Shown here piece by piece: positions 31,336-40,495 of a stretch of 64,000 nucleotides of DNA. The translations under genes were made by a program, and so were the position numbers. The DNA is from Thermodesulfobacteriaceae bacterium UBA6232 (lineage in GTDB: Bacteria > Desulfobacterota > Thermodesulfobacteria > Thermodesulfobacteriales > Thermodesulfobacteriaceae), in contig DJWK01000033.1 of the NCBI GenBank assembly GCA_002441555.1, forward strand, positions 48,698-112,697. Reading direction: 5' to 3'. Within the stretch, counting starts at the first letter, position 1. Each line of letters begins with the position of its first letter. Under the pieces are notes generated by a model. It did no database searches. It saw nothing but the letters and a program-made list of their open reading frames with translations, and had not been told where the DNA came from.

Positions 31336-32815
31336 AACAGAAAAAATTCTTCCCTTTTTAAAAACCTATTTCACAAAAAAATATAATCTTACCTTTTTTG
31401 AAGATATCAAACCCTTTACAGCTGACACCGAATATCTCTTAAACTTTGGAAAAGAAAAAATTTATAGCCAGCTTCTACTTGAAAGATTTCTTTTGGAAAA
31501 TTTTGAAAAGGGCCTTTTATCTTCCAAACTTTTAGAAATCCTTATATCCCTTGAAACCATACCTGGCTATCTTTTTTATTTTAAAGGAAAGCCTCCAAAA
31601 AATTATCCCTTTTTCAGGATTGATAACCTTTATTTTTATCCCCTTTTTTTTGGAAAAATCAGAGAGCTATTTATTAACCTGTGGAAGGGGGGAAAAATTT
31701 TTTTGGCTCTTTTTATGGAGCTTTCTCAAGAAAATTTTGAGCCCGAAGCTATTAAAAAAGAACTAAAGCTTCAAAAAAGCCTTGGCTTTACCCGCTTGAA
31801 CAGAAAAGCAAAAACCTCTCTTAAGGAAATTTTTGAGCTATACACAAGCGGAGAATTCATAAGGTGGCAAAGGGCCTTGTCAAAAGGTGGGGTTCTTCTT
31901 GTTTCTGAAAAGCCGCTTTCAGCAAATTTAGGTATTAACATAAAACCCCTTTTTACAAAAAGGGGGACACTGAATTATTATTTTTTCAAGGGAGATAAAC
32001 TGGAAGATATATTGAAAAAAGAGAAGGATTCTGAAAACACCCTTGGGATAGTAAAAGCAGAGCTTCTCAAAAAGGACCCCTTTAAGGGGATAAATCCATT
32101 TCTCTTAGGATATGCAGCTTTTGAACATGCTAAGCGCGCAGGAGAAAAAATACACCTCCTTGATGGTTTCACCTTGCATGTGCTTGCTGATCTTTTTTAT
32201 GAGTGGGAAGATTTAGGGGCCGCACTGAAATTTTATCACATGGCTAAACCTTACAGTCTTCAACCTATTGAATTAACCCTGAGTGAAGCTTCCATCTATT
32301 ATGTCCTTAAGGATTTTCATAAAGCCAAAACCCTCTTAAAAGAAAAACTCTGCGGATGCCTGAAAGAAGATCCTCGCATCCACTATAATCTCGGAATAAT
32401 TTATTTTGAGGAGGGAGACCGCAAAAACGCAGAATACCATTTATACAAAGCCTACTTATTAAATGAAGAGGAACCACTTTTCAGAAAAACTCTTTTACAA
32501 TTTTTATGGAATGAGGAACGCTATGAAGAAATGGAGGAGATCCTCCAAAGGGTTTCAAATTTAACTTTGGAAGACAAAATTTTTGTGGGAAAACTTTCCT
32601 TCTTAAGAGGTGATTACAGAAAGGCCTTAGAATATCTTCAGGAAATACTTTCTTTGCATGAACTGGATGGAGCCTCCTTTTATTTTCTCTCCTGGCTTTA
32701 TCTTTATTTTAAAAAGGATAAAGAGGCTTCAGAAATTTTTTTAAAAAAGGCAAAAGAACTTTTAAGTTCTAAGGAATTTAATAAACTTCTTGAAAAATTT
32801 AGATTGCCAGAATGA
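31313..32815 (+). CDS. TPR-repeat protein of unknown function
   Basis: A 500-aa soluble protein with no signal peptide. The first half (1-250) matches nothing I recognise. The second half holds tetratricopeptide-like helical repeats, for example DLFYEWEDLGAALKFYHMA, YYVLKDFHKAKTLLKEKL, NLGIIYFEEGDRKNAEYHL and FLRGDYRKALEYLQEIL. TPRs bind proteins, so an adaptor role is possible. The ATG at 31313 lies within the end of selA (23-bp overlap) and the TGA overlaps the next gene's ATG, so it is coupled to both. A tie to selenium metabolism would be speculation. Confidence 0.8.
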   Translation: MPLNLPPETEKILPFLKTYFTKKYNLTFFEDIKPFTADTEYLLNFGKEKIYSQLLLERFLLENFEKGLLSSKLLEILISLETIPGYLFYFKGKPPKNYPFFRIDNLYFYPLFFGKIRELFINLWKGGKIFLALFMELSQENFEPEAIKKELKLQKSLGFTRLNRKAKTSLKEIFELYTSGEFIRWQRALSKGGVLLVSEKPLSANLGINIKPLFTKRGTLNYYFFKGDKLEDILKKEKDSENTLGIVKAELLKKDPFKGINPFLLGYAAFEHAKRAGEKIHLLDGFTLHVLADLFYEWEDLGAALKFYHMAKPYSLQPIELTLSEASIYYVLKDFHKAKTLLKEKLCGCLKEDPRIHYNLGIIYFEEGDRKNAEYHLYKAYLLNEEEPLFRKTLLQFLWNEERYEEMEEILQRVSNLTLEDKIFVGKLSFLRGDYRKALEYLQEILSLHELDGASFYFLSWLYLYFKKDKEASEIFLKKAKELLSSKEFNKLLEKFRLPE

Positions 32816-33570
32816 GATTAACCGTTCTTGGATCGGGAACAGGTTGGATAACCTCAGAAAGGGGAGCTCCTTCTTATCTTCTCTCTCAGGGGGACTTCCA
32901 TCTCCTCCTTGACCTTGGGCCTGGAACCATTAAACAACTTCTTAGGATTGGGCTTACTCTTAACGATATTTCAGCCATATTTATTTCTCACTTTCATCCC
33001 GATCATGTAACAGACCTTATCCCCTTTCTTTTTGCCATGCGCTATCAACTCGGCTATATTCGTAAAGAAAAGGTTCACCTTTATGTTCATAAAAATTTTT
33101 CTCTCTTTTATGAAGGCCTTCAAAAAGCCTTTGGACATTGGGTAAGCCCTCCAGAAGTTCTTCTTGAAATTCATCTTATTGAAGAGGAAGGTCTTTACAG
33201 CTTTTCCATTGGCCCTTTTCAAGCTAAAACTATTAAAGTCAAACATAATCCCGAATCTCTTGCTATAAGGCTTGAACTTGACAATAAAAGTATTATATAT
33301 TCTGGAGATACGGGTTTTTGCGAAGAGATAATTACACTCTCACAGGGCGGTGATCTTTTGCTTCTTGAGTGTGCCAATTCTGAAGTTCTTTCAGTTCCTC
33401 ACCATCTCGGACCGGAAGAAATTTCAATAATCTGCGAGAGGGCAAATCCAAAAAGGGTTTTATTGAGTCACTTTTACCCTCACAGTGAAGAGGTAAACCT
33501 TAAAATTATCAAGAAAAAATTTCAGGGAGAAATTATTCTTGCGAAAGACTTTTTAAGTATTGAATTTTAG
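32812..33570 (+). CDS. Metallo-beta-lactamase-fold hydrolase (RNase Z-like)
   Basis: A 252-aa MBL-fold protein. The zinc motif SHFHPDHVTD gives His60, His62, Asp64 and His65; YSGDTGFCEEI contributes the bridging Asp, and LLSHFYPHSE near the end a final His. The layout resembles tRNase Z and arylsulfatase-like MBL hydrolases, but the long exosite arm of true RNase Z is absent. Substrate unknown. It overlaps the TPR gene by 4 bp and precedes a small helical protein. Confidence 0.85.
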   Translation: MRLTVLGSGTGWITSERGAPSYLLSQGDFHLLLDLGPGTIKQLLRIGLTLNDISAIFISHFHPDHVTDLIPFLFAMRYQLGYIRKEKVHLYVHKNFSLFYEGLQKAFGHWVSPPEVLLEIHLIEEEGLYSFSIGPFQAKTIKVKHNPESLAIRLELDNKSIIYSGDTGFCEEIITLSQGGDLLLLECANSEVLSVPHHLGPEEISIICERANPKRVLLSHFYPHSEEVNLKIIKKKFQGEIILAKDFLSIEF

Positions 33571-33583
33571 GGGAGGGTCTTTT

Positions 33584-33802
33584 ATGGAGGGATTAGATCC
33601 AAAAATTCTTCAAAAATTAAAAGAAAAGGTTCAAAGGGAGCTTGCTCAGAGAGAAAGAGAATGTATAGAATTCTGGCTTTCTGAGATCACAAAAATCTAT
33701 CAAAAAAATCACAAAACCCTTGAAGAATTAAAAAGCGATCTCAGACTTTTTATGGACAAAATGAAAAATCGTTTGGACATCCTCAAAACCAAAGGCTATT
33801 AA
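33584..33802 (+). CDS. Small helical protein, unrecognised
   Basis: A 72-aa charged, all-helical protein beginning MEGLDPKILQKLKEKVQ and ending DILKTKGY. It has no signal peptide and one Cys (RECIEFW). A strong GGGGAGGG site lies just before ATG 33584, and the gene sits in an operon between the MBL hydrolase and thrC, so it is very likely expressed. I do not recognise the family. The helix pattern suggests a coiled coil or small adaptor. Confidence 0.75.
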   Translation: MEGLDPKILQKLKEKVQRELAQRERECIEFWLSEITKIYQKNHKTLEELKSDLRLFMDKMKNRLDILKTKGY

Positions 33803-33815
33803 AGGAGAGACTTTT

Positions 33816-35207
33816 ATGAGATATATAAGCACCCGAGGAGGACTTAACCCAATTTCTTTTACAGAAACAGTCTTTGAGGGTCTTGCCCCTGATGGAGGCC
33901 TTATAATTCCAGAAAAAATACCTGTTGTTTCAGAAGATAAAAGAAGACTTTGGAAGGGGCTAAATTATCTTGAGCTTGCCTTAGAAGTATTTAAGCTTTT
34001 TGTGGATGATATTCCTGAAGGGGAGCTTAAAAATCTCATCCATAAAAGTTATGCAACCTTTCGCCACCCTGAAATTACCCCTCTTGTAAAAGCAGGAGAT
34101 ATTTATATTTTGGAACTTTTTCACGGTCCAACTTTTGCCTTTAAAGATATTGCCCTTCAATTTTTGGGGAATCTCTTTGAGTATTTGCTTAAAAAAACAG
34201 GGAAAAAAATAAATATTCTTGGTGCAACCTCTGGCGACACTGGAGCTGCTGCTATTTATGGTGTCAAAGGAAAAGAAAATATCGCCATCTTCATTTTACA
34301 TCCCTATAAAAGGGTTTCCCCCATTCAGGCCCTTATGATGACAACAGTTCTTGACCCCAATGTGCATAATTTAGCGATAGAGGGGTCCTTTGATGATTGT
34401 CAAAGGATTGTAAAGGACCTTTTTATGGACCTTCCCTTTAAAAAGAAATACGGGCTTACAGCCATAAATTCCATAAATTTTGCCCGTATTTTGGCCCAAA
34501 TTGTTTATTACATTTACAGTTATTTTCGGGTATGCGAATTTGAAAATGTGGAAGAGGTAAGATTTTCTGTTCCCACTGGAAATTTTGGAAACATTTTTGC
34601 AGGATACCTTGCCAAAAGAATTCTCGGTTATGGAATAGAAAGGCTTATTCTTGCAACTAATGAAAACGATATCCTTGCAAGATTTGTAAATTATGGAGAT
34701 TACTCAAGAAGAGAGGTTATTCCCACTATAAGTCCTGCCATGGATATTCAAATTGCAAGCAACTTTGAAAGATATCTATATTATTTGTATGAAGAAAATC
34801 CAGAAAAAACTTCTCTTGCCATGCAGACCTTTTTAAAAGAAGGAAAACTAACTTTTTCTGAAGAGGAAGTAAATAAAGTTCAAAGGGACTTTCTTTCACG
34901 CTCGGTAACCCAGGATGAAACCTACCAAACTATTAATGAATTTTATGAAAAAACTGGCTATCTTCTTGATCCTCATACAGCAGTAGGTGTAAAAGCAGGC
35001 CTTACTTTTAAAAACGAACTTCCCCTGATTTGTTTAGCAACAGCTCATCCTGCCAAATTCCCTGAAGCAGTAGCAAAAGCCATTGGTAAAGATTTCAAAT
35101 TGCCAGAGGAGATTGAGGCCTTAAAAAATAAACCTCAAAAATTTGAGGTTTTACCTGCAGAAAGTGAGGCTGTGCGAAGTTATCTTGAAAAAAGGGCTAT
35201 AACTTAA
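33816..35207 (+). CDS. thrC: Threonine synthase
   Basis: A 463-aa PLP enzyme of fold type II that converts O-phosphohomoserine to threonine. The PLP lysine is Lys110 in [14 protein letters not shown], and [14 protein letters not shown] is the phosphate-binding loop. The opening [16 protein letters not shown] is typical of the E. coli-type enzyme. Length is normal. An ATG at 33816 follows AAAGGAGAG. It ends the operon and overlaps the convergent chemoreceptor by 11 bp. Confidence 0.95.
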   Translation: MRYISTRGGLNPISFTETVFEGLAPDGGLIIPEKIPVVSEDKRRLWKGLNYLELALEVFKLFVDDIPEGELKNLIHKSYATFRHPEITPLVKAGDIYILELFHGPTFAFKDIALQFLGNLFEYLLKKTGKKINILGATSGDTGAAAIYGVKGKENIAIFILHPYKRVSPIQALMMTTVLDPNVHNLAIEGSFDDCQRIVKDLFMDLPFKKKYGLTAINSINFARILAQIVYYIYSYFRVCEFENVEEVRFSVPTGNFGNIFAGYLAKRILGYGIERLILATNENDILARFVNYGDYSRREVIPTISPAMDIQIASNFERYLYYLYEENPEKTSLAMQTFLKEGKLTFSEEEVNKVQRDFLSRSVTQDETYQTINEFYEKTGYLLDPHTAVGVKAGLTFKNELPLICLATAHPAKFPEAVAKAIGKDFKLPEEIEALKNKPQKFEVLPAESEAVRSYLEKRAIT

Positions 35208-36720
35208 ATTTTCCTATCTGTTCATTTAGTTCATTAACAAGTTTTACCAATTCTTGAATCTGTAAGGCTTGAAGTTCCATAAGTTTTTTGATCTCCTCAG
35301 CAGCCTCATAGTTTCCTTTCGCATCTTCTGCCATAAATTTGGCTGTTTCTCTGGTTTGCTCTATTTGTTCTGCAATATTTCGAATAGCAATACTTTGTTC
35401 TTCAACAGCTGAAGCAATAGAAGCTGCAAATTCGTTTATTTTATTTATAATCTCAACGACTTCTCCAGTTTCTTTAACGGCTTTTTTGGTTTCTTCTTGT
35501 ATCTTGTAAATTCTTTCTGTTACCTCTAAGGTAGCTTCAGAGACCCTTTTGGCAAGTTCCTTTACCTCACTGGCAACTACTGCAAAACCTTTTCCAGCCT
35601 CCCCAGCGCGAGCCGCCTCAATAGAGGCATTTAAGGCTAAAAATTTGGTTTGCTCAGCTATTCCTGAAATCAAATTAATAACCTCAGAAATTTCTTCAGC
35701 AACCTCGTTCAATTCATCCATAACTTTTTTAGTTTCTTCAGCCTTTGATACGGCTTCCTTGGAAATCTTTGAAGCATAGTGAGTATTTTGGCTTATCTCT
35801 TCAATAGCCTTGGTAATTTCAGAGGTAGAGGTTGCACTATCCTCAATAGTTAAACTTATAAGACTTGCCTGTTCCATAAGATGTTGTGATCTCTGAGAAG
35901 TGGTCTCTGTTTTTTCCAAAACCTCCCTCTGAAAATTTTCAAATTCCTTTGTAAAGTGAGAAATCTTTTGCGCATCACTTTTTAATACACCCAAAAGGCC
36001 TCTTAAAGTCTGAGTGATTTTGTTTAAACAGCCAAAGATTCTTCCAAATTCATCAGCCCTTTTAATAGCTATTTCTTGAGTCAAATCACCCTCGGATATT
36101 CTTTCTGTATATTCTTCAACACGCAATAGACTTTCCTTCAGGGTATTCTCTATGGTTCTTAAAGCAAGAAGGATAATCATTCCGAGAGGTATTATGGCTA
36201 AAATGTAGATAATTTGTAGAATTCTTTTGATTTTCTTATATTCACTTCTCAAATTATGCAATTTATTATTATAATATTTGACTAAGCTTTCAAGTCCCTC
36301 CCATAAAAAGCTTTTGGAAAACTTTTGAAATTCATTGTAATACTCAATAGCTTCCTCAAGATCTTTGGCCTCTTTCATTTTCATTACAATGGCGTTCATT
36401 TTTTCACCTGTTTCCAAAATCTCAGAAATATATATAGAGTTTTTAAGATTTTTTAAAAGCTTAACGCTTTCATCAGGTTTAATAGAACTTAAATCCTCGT
36501 TTAAAAGGGCTGTCAAAAAATTTACTTTCCACCTTAGGTGCTCTGCTCTGATTTCTTCAACCATTTGATAAGCCCTTTCATATAAATTAACCTGGGATTG
36601 AAGCCTCCATAATAAATATTCCTGAACAAGATAAAAAACTCCCCCGAGAGTTAATATATAAATAACAATTCCCAAAATATAAAGACTTATTTTTCTTGAA
36701 AAACTTAAATCTTTTAACAT
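35197..36720 (-). CDS. Methyl-accepting chemotaxis protein
   Basis: A 507-aa chemoreceptor. TM1 is at about 11-30, a helical periplasmic sensor (four-helix-bundle type by length) follows to about 165, TM2 is near 168-186, a HAMP domain is near 188-240, and the cytoplasmic signalling coiled coil carries the tip [20 protein letters not shown]. The sensor contains EHLRWKVNF, reminiscent of zinc-binding CZB helices but not convincing. No other chemotaxis or flagellar gene is in the window, so it must work with components encoded elsewhere. It has a clear own promoter. Confidence 0.92.
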   Translation of the reverse strand: MLKDLSFSRKISLYILGIVIYILTLGGVFYLVQEYLLWRLQSQVNLYERAYQMVEEIRAEHLRWKVNFLTALLNEDLSSIKPDESVKLLKNLKNSIYISEILETGEKMNAIVMKMKEAKDLEEAIEYYNEFQKFSKSFLWEGLESLVKYYNNKLHNLRSEYKKIKRILQIIYILAIIPLGMIILLALRTIENTLKESLLRVEEYTERISEGDLTQEIAIKRADEFGRIFGCLNKITQTLRGLLGVLKSDAQKISHFTKEFENFQREVLEKTETTSQRSQHLMEQASLISLTIEDSATSTSEITKAIEEISQNTHYASKISKEAVSKAEETKKVMDELNEVAEEISEVINLISGIAEQTKFLALNASIEAARAGEAGKGFAVVASEVKELAKRVSEATLEVTERIYKIQEETKKAVKETGEVVEIINKINEFAASIASAVEEQSIAIRNIAEQIEQTRETAKFMAEDAKGNYEAAEEIKKLMELQALQIQELVKLVNELNEQIGKFKL

Positions 36721-36746
36721 ATTTATCCCCCTTATTTAATTGAAAA

Positions 36747-36774
36747 AATATACACAAATTTGCAGCCTTGTCAA
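36747..36774 (-). promoter_or_regulatory. Promoter for the chemoreceptor gene
   Basis: On the minus strand TTGACA (36774-36769) and TATATT (36752-36747) are separated by 16 bp, a strong sigma-70-like match about 30 bp before the start codon. Confidence 0.6.
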
Positions 36775-36795
36775 TTGAAATTTTATATCTTTTTC

Positions 36796-36824
36796 TTGAC
36801 TTTTAGGTTTTTATCCTTTATTTT
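36796..36824 (+). promoter_or_regulatory. Promoter for the citrate-synthase-like operon
   Basis: TTGACT (36796-36801) and TATTTT (36819-36824) are separated by 17 bp. AAGGAGGTG precedes the ATG at 36866. It lies back to back with the chemoreceptor promoter. Confidence 0.5.
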
Positions 36825-36865
36825 TTATTAAAATCTTTCCCAAAAAGCTCATAAGGAGGTGTTTC

Positions 36866-38665
36866 ATGCTTAAATACAGGCCCAAAAGGGAAAATTATGC
36901 CCTTGTGGAAAAAGAAATTCCTGAATTGTTTAAAGAATTATTCCCCTATACAGAACCACCCAAGATTTATTTTGACGGAAAATATATCCCCCCACAACCA
37001 GCTGAAAACTTTTATATAACTGATACTACCTTTAGGGACGGCCAGCAAGCAAGAACTCCTTATACACCTGAACAAATCGAACAGCTTTATAAATTTCTTC
37101 ATAGACTAAGCGGTCCTAAAGGTATTATAAGAAAAACAGAATTTTTCCTTTATACTGCAAGAGATAGAGAAGCCTTAGAGCGTTGCTTATCTCTTGGTTA
37201 TCAATATCCAGAAATTACTGGCTGGATAAGGGCAAGAAAAGAAGATCTTAAATTAGTTAAAGAAGCGGGACTTAAAGAAACGGGAATGTTAACTTCCTGT
37301 TCGGATTATCACATTTATTTAAAACTGGGGAAAACAAGGAAACAGGCCCTTGAGGATTATCTTGCAGTAGTGAAAGAGGCTTTATCCTACGGAATTAGAC
37401 CAAGATGTCATTTTGAAGATGTAACGAGAGCTGATATTTACGGTTTTGTTATTCCCTTTGCTATTGAACTTATGAAACTCAGAGAAGAAAGCGGAATTGA
37501 CATAAAAATACGCCTTTGTGACACCCTGGGGGTAGCAGTTCCCTATCCAGAGGCTGTTTTACCCATTAGTGTGCCCAAACTTGTGCGCGCTTTGATTGAA
37601 GAAGCAGGGGTCCCAGGAGAGCTTCTTGAATGGCACGGCCATAACGATTATTACAAATCAGTAATTAATGCCACTTATGCTTGGCTTTATGGCTGTGCTT
37701 ATGTTAATACCTCGCTTCTTGGAATAGGAGAAAGGACAGGAAATACCCCCCTTGAAGCCATGGTTTTTGAATATATTGCCCTTAAAGGAACCGCTGACGG
37801 AATGGATACCACTGTTATTACAGAAATTGCCGAATACTATCGTAAAGTTCTACACGAAAAGATCCCTTCAAGACAGCCCTTTGTGGGTGAAGACTTTAAT
37901 GCCACAAGAGCGGGCATCCATATTGATGGTATCATCAAAAATGAAGAAATTTACAATTCCTTTGATTCAAAGAAAGTGCTCAATAAACCCTTTCAGATTA
38001 TTATTACTGACAAAAGCGGAACAGCAGGGGTTGCTTACTGGATTAATACCCATTTTGGTCTTACAGGAGATAAGCAGATTGACAAAAAACACCCAGCGGT
38101 TGTCAAAATTTACAAAAAAATTCTTGAACAATATGAAAAAGGGCGTATCACCTCCATTTCCAATGAAGAAATGCTTGCCCTTACCAAAAAATATCTGCCA
38201 GAACTCTTTGAATCCGAGCTTGATCACCTGAGAAATTATGCTATTTCCATCATGAGTAAACTCATTAATGAACTTGTTCAGGAAAAAGAAATTATTTCTC
38301 TTGAAAAGAAGCAAATCAAACCTGTTTTTGAAAAATTTCTCGATGAACATCCCTATGTTCAGTTTATTTATGTAGTAAATGCTGAAGGAAAGGCCATTTT
38401 TGGTCTTACGAGAGATATGGAACATAAGAAAAAATTTGATAAACTTCTTCAAAAGGAAACCTTTGAAGATAGAGATTGGTTCATCAATCCACTAAAAACC
38501 GGAAAGATTTTTGTATCAAAATTTTATACTTCAAGAATCACCGGAAGCCTATGTATAACTGTATCAGCTCCTATAAGAAATGCTGAAGATGAAATTATTG
38601 GGGTTCTTGGTATGGACATAAGATTTGAAGACCTTGTAAAGATGGAAAAAGAAGATGAAGAATAA
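36866..38665 (+). CDS. Re-citrate-synthase-like enzyme with C-terminal Cache domain
   Basis: A 599-aa member of the HMGL/isopropylmalate-synthase superfamily. The TIM barrel (about 48-330) has DTTFRDGQQARTP (53-65), metal-binding WHGHND (256-261) and GIGERTGNTPLE. This subgroup resembles Re-citrate synthase of clostridia and sulfate reducers, which forms citrate from oxaloacetate and acetyl-CoA; that function is inferred. Residues about 485-592 look like a Cache/PDC sensor domain (FIYVVNAEGKAIFG, DRDWFINPLKTGK, ITVSAPIRNAEDEIIGVLGM). No TM segment exists, so the sensor module is cytosolic and may give allosteric control. It heads an operon with tolB and diverges from a chemoreceptor gene. Confidence 0.75.
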   Translation: MLKYRPKRENYALVEKEIPELFKELFPYTEPPKIYFDGKYIPPQPAENFYITDTTFRDGQQARTPYTPEQIEQLYKFLHRLSGPKGIIRKTEFFLYTARDREALERCLSLGYQYPEITGWIRARKEDLKLVKEAGLKETGMLTSCSDYHIYLKLGKTRKQALEDYLAVVKEALSYGIRPRCHFEDVTRADIYGFVIPFAIELMKLREESGIDIKIRLCDTLGVAVPYPEAVLPISVPKLVRALIEEAGVPGELLEWHGHNDYYKSVINATYAWLYGCAYVNTSLLGIGERTGNTPLEAMVFEYIALKGTADGMDTTVITEIAEYYRKVLHEKIPSRQPFVGEDFNATRAGIHIDGIIKNEEIYNSFDSKKVLNKPFQIIITDKSGTAGVAYWINTHFGLTGDKQIDKKHPAVVKIYKKILEQYEKGRITSISNEEMLALTKKYLPELFESELDHLRNYAISIMSKLINELVQEKEIISLEKKQIKPVFEKFLDEHPYVQFIYVVNAEGKAIFGLTRDMEHKKKFDKLLQKETFEDRDWFINPLKTGKIFVSKFYTSRITGSLCITVSAPIRNAEDEIIGVLGMDIRFEDLVKMEKEDEE

Positions 38666-39869
38666 AATAGTTTTTCTTCTCTTCATCTTCATAAGCATAA
38701 CCATATTAAAAGTTAAGGCTCAGGATAGTGCCGTAATAACAGTTACACCCCAAAGTTTCAGCAAAATCATTATTAGAATACCTCCCTTTGAGGGTGAAAC
38801 TGAAGAAGAAGTTTCATCTCTTATTCGTAAACTATTAAATTATCATCTTATTTGTGTAGCCTTAAAAGAGCCACCCCTTAAGGGCTTTAAGGAAAAATCC
38901 TATTATCTTAAGGGTAGGCTAAGTAAAGGAAGCCGTTTCTTCTTTGAGGGTGAACTTATTGATGTTTTTGAAGAAAAACCTATAAAACGTTACAAAGCTG
39001 AAGCCACCTCCCTTGAAAAACTGGCTTATGCCCTTTCTGATCAAATTATAAGGGATATTTCCCCTTATCAGGGGGTCAGTCAATCAAAACTGGTTTTTGT
39101 TAAAAGAAATAAAAGAGGAGACCATCTTTATATTATGGATTTTTCCAAAAGAAATCTTAAAAGAATTCGTTCAGCAGAGCTAATTCTTTTCCCCAAATTT
39201 TCCCCAAGCGGAAAAAAAATTGCCTATCTCATTTATGAAAAAGGTCACTACAACCTTGAGATTTATCATATTTTGACAGGTGAAGTGGAGAAATTTAAGT
39301 TGCAGGGCTTAAGTTCTGCACCTATCTGGGCTTTAGATGAAAGGCATCTTTATTTAACCCTTGGGAAGGAAGGAGAGATAAATGTCTATAAATTTTCCCT
39401 TGAAGAGAAAACTCTAACTCCCCTTACCAAAGGAAAAGGGGTTCATCAAGCAGGAAGTATAAGCCCTGATGAGAGATTCATAGCCTATGTGGGGGATTCT
39501 TCAGGAAATCCCCAGATTTATTTTCTTGATCTTTCCACAAAACAAATAAAAAGAATATCCTTTGAGGGCAAATATAATACTTCCCCAAGATTTTCTCCCA
39601 AAGGAGATAGGCTCTTATATCTCTCTTCTCAAGGTGGTCAAAATCAGCTTGTTATTTATAATTTGAAAACCGGAGAAAAGAAAAAATATTTACTTCAAGG
39701 AATCAACCTTACGGATCCCTCCTTTTCTCCTACAGGCGATTATTTAATTTTTAAGGCAAAGGGAAAATACGGAAAGGGCCTCTATCTTCTCCATTTAGAT
39801 TCCTTGCTTTATTATTCCTATCTTCCTTTTGAAAATCTTTATTATCCAGATTGGGGGAAATTATATTAA
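38655..39869 (+). CDS. tolB: TolB-like beta-propeller protein
   Basis: A 404-aa periplasmic protein with a signal peptide (1-22), an N-terminal alpha/beta domain to about 140, and a WD40-like propeller of PD40 repeats (FPKFSPSGKKIAYL, AGSISPDERFIAYVGD, TSPRFSPKGDRLLYLS, DPSFSPTGDYLIF). This is the TolB layout of the Tol-Pal system that keeps the outer membrane attached. tolA, tolQ, tolR and pal are not next to it here, so the symbol rests on architecture. The ATG lies 11 bp inside the end of the preceding enzyme gene. Confidence 0.85.
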   Translation: MKNKIVFLLFIFISITILKVKAQDSAVITVTPQSFSKIIIRIPPFEGETEEEVSSLIRKLLNYHLICVALKEPPLKGFKEKSYYLKGRLSKGSRFFFEGELIDVFEEKPIKRYKAEATSLEKLAYALSDQIIRDISPYQGVSQSKLVFVKRNKRGDHLYIMDFSKRNLKRIRSAELILFPKFSPSGKKIAYLIYEKGHYNLEIYHILTGEVEKFKLQGLSSAPIWALDERHLYLTLGKEGEINVYKFSLEEKTLTPLTKGKGVHQAGSISPDERFIAYVGDSSGNPQIYFLDLSTKQIKRISFEGKYNTSPRFSPKGDRLLYLSSQGGQNQLVIYNLKTGEKKKYLLQGINLTDPSFSPTGDYLIFKAKGKYGKGLYLLHLDSLLYYSYLPFENLYYPDWGKLY

Positions 39870-39879
39870 GGGGAAGCCA

Positions 39880-40320
39880 ATGAAACCCATTTATGAAAAG
39901 GTCAAGGAACATATCAGAAAATACGACAGGCTTTTTGATTTCCTTGAAGCAGAAATTACAGATATGGGAGAGGGTTATGCAGAAGTGGTAATGGAAGTGA
40001 AAGATAAGCACCTTAATTCTGCAGAGGTTTGTCATGGAGGTGTTATTTTTACGCTTGCTGATCTTGCCTTTGCCCTTGCTTCAAACTCTTATGGAACACT
40101 AGCCCTTGCCATCCATGTGAGTATTTCTTTTATAAAAGCCGTCAAAGCTGGGGATAAACTTGTTGCAAGGGCCCAAGAATTTAGTAAAGGAAAAACCTTA
40201 GCAACTTATCATGTAACCATTACCAAAAATGACGGCGAAAAGATTGCCTTTTTTGAAGGAATGGTTTTTCGCTTTGAAAAACCCATACTTCCAGAGGAGG
40301 AAAGCCATGCCCATAGTTAA
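39880..40320 (+). CDS. PaaI-type hotdog thioesterase
   Basis: A 146-aa hotdog-fold protein. NSAEVCHGGVIFTLADLAFALASN carries the HGG and acidic residue pattern of the PaaI/YbgC-type acyl-CoA thioesterases. It would hydrolyse aryl- or acyl-CoA esters, perhaps as a salvage step. ATG 39880 follows AAGGGGAAG; upstream in-frame codons overlap tolB and are less likely. The stop overlaps the tautomerase gene start by 14 bp. Confidence 0.88.
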   Translation: MKPIYEKVKEHIRKYDRLFDFLEAEITDMGEGYAEVVMEVKDKHLNSAEVCHGGVIFTLADLAFALASNSYGTLALAIHVSISFIKAVKAGDKLVARAQEFSKGKTLATYHVTITKNDGEKIAFFEGMVFRFEKPILPEEESHAHS

Positions 40321-40495
40321 AATTTCTTTATTTTCTGGAAGATCAAGAGAGATTAAAAAGAAAATTGCAGAGGAAATTACTCAAATTCTTGTTAAAAATC
40401 TTCAAATTCCTGAAGAAGCGGTCATCATAATTTTTGAAGATCTTGAAAAGCACAACTTTGCTCAGGCAGGAAAATTAGCAGATGAGAGTTCATAA
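40307..40495 (+). CDS. 4-oxalocrotonate tautomerase-family protein
   Basis: A 62-aa protein starting MPIVKISLFSGRS. Pro2, exposed after Met removal, is the catalytic base of this family, and the Arg residues at 12 and 14 lie near the expected substrate-binding position. AGAGGAGGAAAG just before ATG 40307 fixes the start. Such small tautomerases convert keto-enol dicarboxylates; the substrate here is unknown. It overlaps the thioesterase gene by 14 bp and, tail to tail, the fumarase-type gene by 34 bp. Confidence 0.85.
   Translation: MPIVKISLFSGRSREIKKKIAEEITQILVKNLQIPEEAVIIIFEDLEKHNFAQAGKLADESS

Noticed and set aside
35197..36720. Zinc-binding CZB domain in the chemoreceptor sensor
   Set aside because: EHLRWK resembles one helix of CZB, but the remaining His/Cys ligands are not seen.
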